From contig OX335644.1 in NCBI GenBank assembly GCA_946894095.1, forward strand, positions 16,535,595 to 16,599,594: DNA of 64,000 bases, in the 5' to 3' direction. A program made the position numbers and the translations under genes. A model generated the notes under the pieces. The model was given only the letters and a program-made list of their open reading frames with translations, was not told the origin of the DNA and searched no databases. Origin of the DNA: Incurvaria masculella (taxonomy: Eukaryota; Arthropoda; Insecta; Lepidoptera; Incurvariidae). Positions 62,222 to 64,000 of this stretch are shown in pieces (position 1 is the first letter of the stretch; every line of letters begins with the position of its first letter).

Positions 62222-62309
62222 TCACTGCTGCCTAAATAGCCTGTAATCTGCTCGCCGTGCCACCACGTCGGCGTCGGGCGACAGCGTGATGTCACTGCCG
62301 CTGCGGACC
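62222..62309 (-). CDS. Possible terminal exon of an unknown gene
   Basis: On the minus strand an acceptor (acaagcgattag) precedes a GC-rich 88-bp segment encoding VRSGSDITLSPDADVVAR and a short basic end before TGA. Such an isolated GC-rich patch looks like the other true exons here. If real, the rest of the gene lies to the right, probably beyond 64000. No partner exon is visible in the window. Confidence 0.35.
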
Positions 62310-62433
62310 CTAATCGCTTGTAAATTACCTCAGTTTACCTACATGTACCTTAGATAATTTTAACATGTCCACAGGTTTAAATTCATGGTCGAAGGTGATA
62401 CACCTTTTTATCCGACTACGGCGAAGCCAAAAT

Positions 62434-63690
62434 AGACTAGGAGGTCGCGACAAAAATGGTAACGATAACGTAAATGGCTGAAACGGGGTTCACAGGATAA
62501 AAACCACGGAGGATAGAGGGAGAAAGGAGATGTTTTAAACTCATATTACTAAGGATCGCAGCGTGACACTGTGCGGGGAAGCGGGGGGAAAATCGCTTCA
62601 TGGTGGGGTCATGTACCGCCCATTTTTGCGAAATCCATCTACCGGAAGAATCGATATTCTGGTATCAGCTATTCCGAGAGCTATTCTTAGTGGTTACAAG
62701 ACTACAACTAGATGGCGCCTTTTAAATTTTACTAAGGGCCGAGTGCACGAAAGGACAAAAAATCAAAATCAACGTCAACATGATCAAACACGTCACTTTG
62801 TGTGGACAGTATGGAAGGAACTCTATGCGGATCACCGAAAGTGACGTGTTTGAACATTGATTAACTCATCCGTCTCTTCGTGCAACCGGGGCTAAGTATT
62901 TTTTCTATAAAAAAACCTTAGAAATTCAAATCTATGCCTTCCCGCGGGTTCAAATAATTTATATTTAATTATGTCATTAAAATTTGCATCATGAGATCAA
63001 CATTTCTTACCGTAAAACGAAAATGATTGCGCGCCATCTATCGGCACATAGCAAAAGCAATACATCGATACAATGCTCGAATATTGACTCAAATTATAAA
63101 ATATAAGGTGTTTTACTGACAAATAAAATGTAACTCCACCTATAAACTTTAGATTATTTTCACGTGGGCTGTGACGTAGCGACCCACTTGGTGGACACAT
63201 ACCCAGTTTGCTTAGACCATCTCCTCTCTACCTCTATCCTCCGTAATAAATACCAACCCTCTGAAGCTAAATGTGTCAGTCCGCCTGTGCCAAGTGGCTG
63301 CGTTACGTAGATAAGAAGCCTGAAAAAATAGTTATGGTGACAAAACATATAAATGATAAGGTAAATTGCTGCAAGTGACGAAGCATGGAAGTATCAGTAC
63401 ATACTTGCTTAGCAATACCAAAACTGAACAAATCTCTGTTTGCGTTTCGTAGTCATGGGCGATTTAGGTTACAGATATAATTTTAGGTATATGTAAGTAT
63501 TTAATTAAAATACCGACTGGTTATTGTTGTATCATTAATAGGTATCAATGATTCTAGACAATCAGTATATTCATCAGCAGGTACATACCAACATCTTTTT
63601 TATATAGCCAATCTAGATAACGCAACCACTTGGCACAGACAGACCGACATATTTAGCATCAGAGGGTTGGTCTCTAACATGTGAACCCAG
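62434..63690. mobile_element. MITE with long inverted ends, copy 3, interrupted
   Basis: The left part (62434-62505, 'actaggaggtcgcgac' to 'gttcacaggataaaaacc') and the right part (63246-63690, from 'accaaccctctgaagctaaa') join in the order of copies at 50065 and 51096. The extreme right end is missing. Confidence 0.85.
62506..63245. mobile_element. Nested MITE with 27-bp inverted ends
   Basis: Begins 'acggaggatagagggagaaa' and ends with the near-complement 'ctctctacctctatcctccg'. Flanked by ATAAAAACC and ATAAATACC, a 9-bp target duplication with one change, of the size made by Mutator-like elements. The interior has an inverted pair 'caaacacgtcact' and 'agtgacgtgtttg' at about 62785 and 62839. 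The 93-codon plus frame inside has no motif. Confidence 0.8.
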
Positions 63691-63749
63691 AAATATTAAT
63701 CAAAATAATTGTGAGGTGTAGAAAACTCTATCAAATAAATGAACTATGA

Positions 63750-63925
63750 ACGATGGTCGAATCGACAATAAAAATTGTCCGTTTTCCATCCAGTTCAGTG
63801 TAGTCGCGCAATACAAGGAAGGTCTTGGTATACATACCGTGGTGATATCTAATTCCTATCTGATGTTTTGAGCTAACATGATGAGAGTAGGTGTGATAGT
63901 AATCCAGTTACATAGGATAAAAAGT
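63750..63925 (+). repeat. SINE 3' half
   Basis: 'acgatggtcgaatcgacaat', 'ttttccatccagttcagtgt' and 'taatccagttacataggat' follow the family 3' half with extra changes. Confidence 0.7.
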
Positions 63926-64000
63926 GTCAGATTGTAAAACCTGTATCCGGCAAGAAATACCGACGACTCCACTAAGCAACCGGTCACGAGGTTAACCATA

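Overview
This window is nuclear DNA from an insect, most likely a lepidopteran (moth or butterfly). The sequence shows AT-rich intergenic and intronic DNA, short GC-rich exons with GT-AG borders, many tRNA-derived SINE copies, several MITE families with perfect inverted ends, LINE 3' fragments, a Ty3/gypsy element and a mariner remnant. The lepidopteran assignment rests on my memory of the repeat types (for example ends TTTTTAACCGACTTCA and AACCGGCCAAGTGCG) and was not searched. I see no bacterial operons, CRISPR arrays, rRNA genes or convincing free-standing tRNA genes.

The main result is a complete 16-exon gene on the minus strand, from an ATG at 59000 to a stop at 21850. I assembled it by hand from splice sites and reading phase. 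All 15 intron phases match, and the exons sum to 3684 nt (1227 residues plus stop). The N-terminal third looks like a Mab-21 family protein (the superfamily of Mab-21, ITPRIP and cGAS): a nucleotidyltransferase-like fold in exons 2-4 and a helical domain in exons 5-8. It starts MGSSSSAQCC, a likely myristoylation and palmitoylation signal. A C-terminal extension of nearly 800 residues has no function I recognise. The largest intron (13 kb, 32230-45300) holds a satellite-like array inside a large inverted repeat.

Layout. 1-3324: the signal-peptide first exon of a secreted or membrane protein on the minus strand, continuing beyond the left edge. 3325-21849: intergenic DNA with SINEs, MITEs, a LINE tail, a 60-bp minisatellite (10.8-11.3 kb) and a very homogeneous 93-bp minisatellite (19.45-20.29 kb). 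21850-59000: the Mab-21 family gene. Its introns carry a gutted gypsy element with identical LTRs and a nested SINE, two 617-bp DNA transposons with 8-bp target duplications (one sitting exactly on an exon 13 splice acceptor), foldback elements, and decayed copies of exons 1 and 3. 59001-64000: an orphan exon-like ORF on the plus strand (59983-60500), a possible terminal exon on the minus strand (62222-62309), and a MITE inside a MITE.

The two protein genes have no evident functional link. The long intergenic and intronic stretches are mostly layered mobile-element debris.
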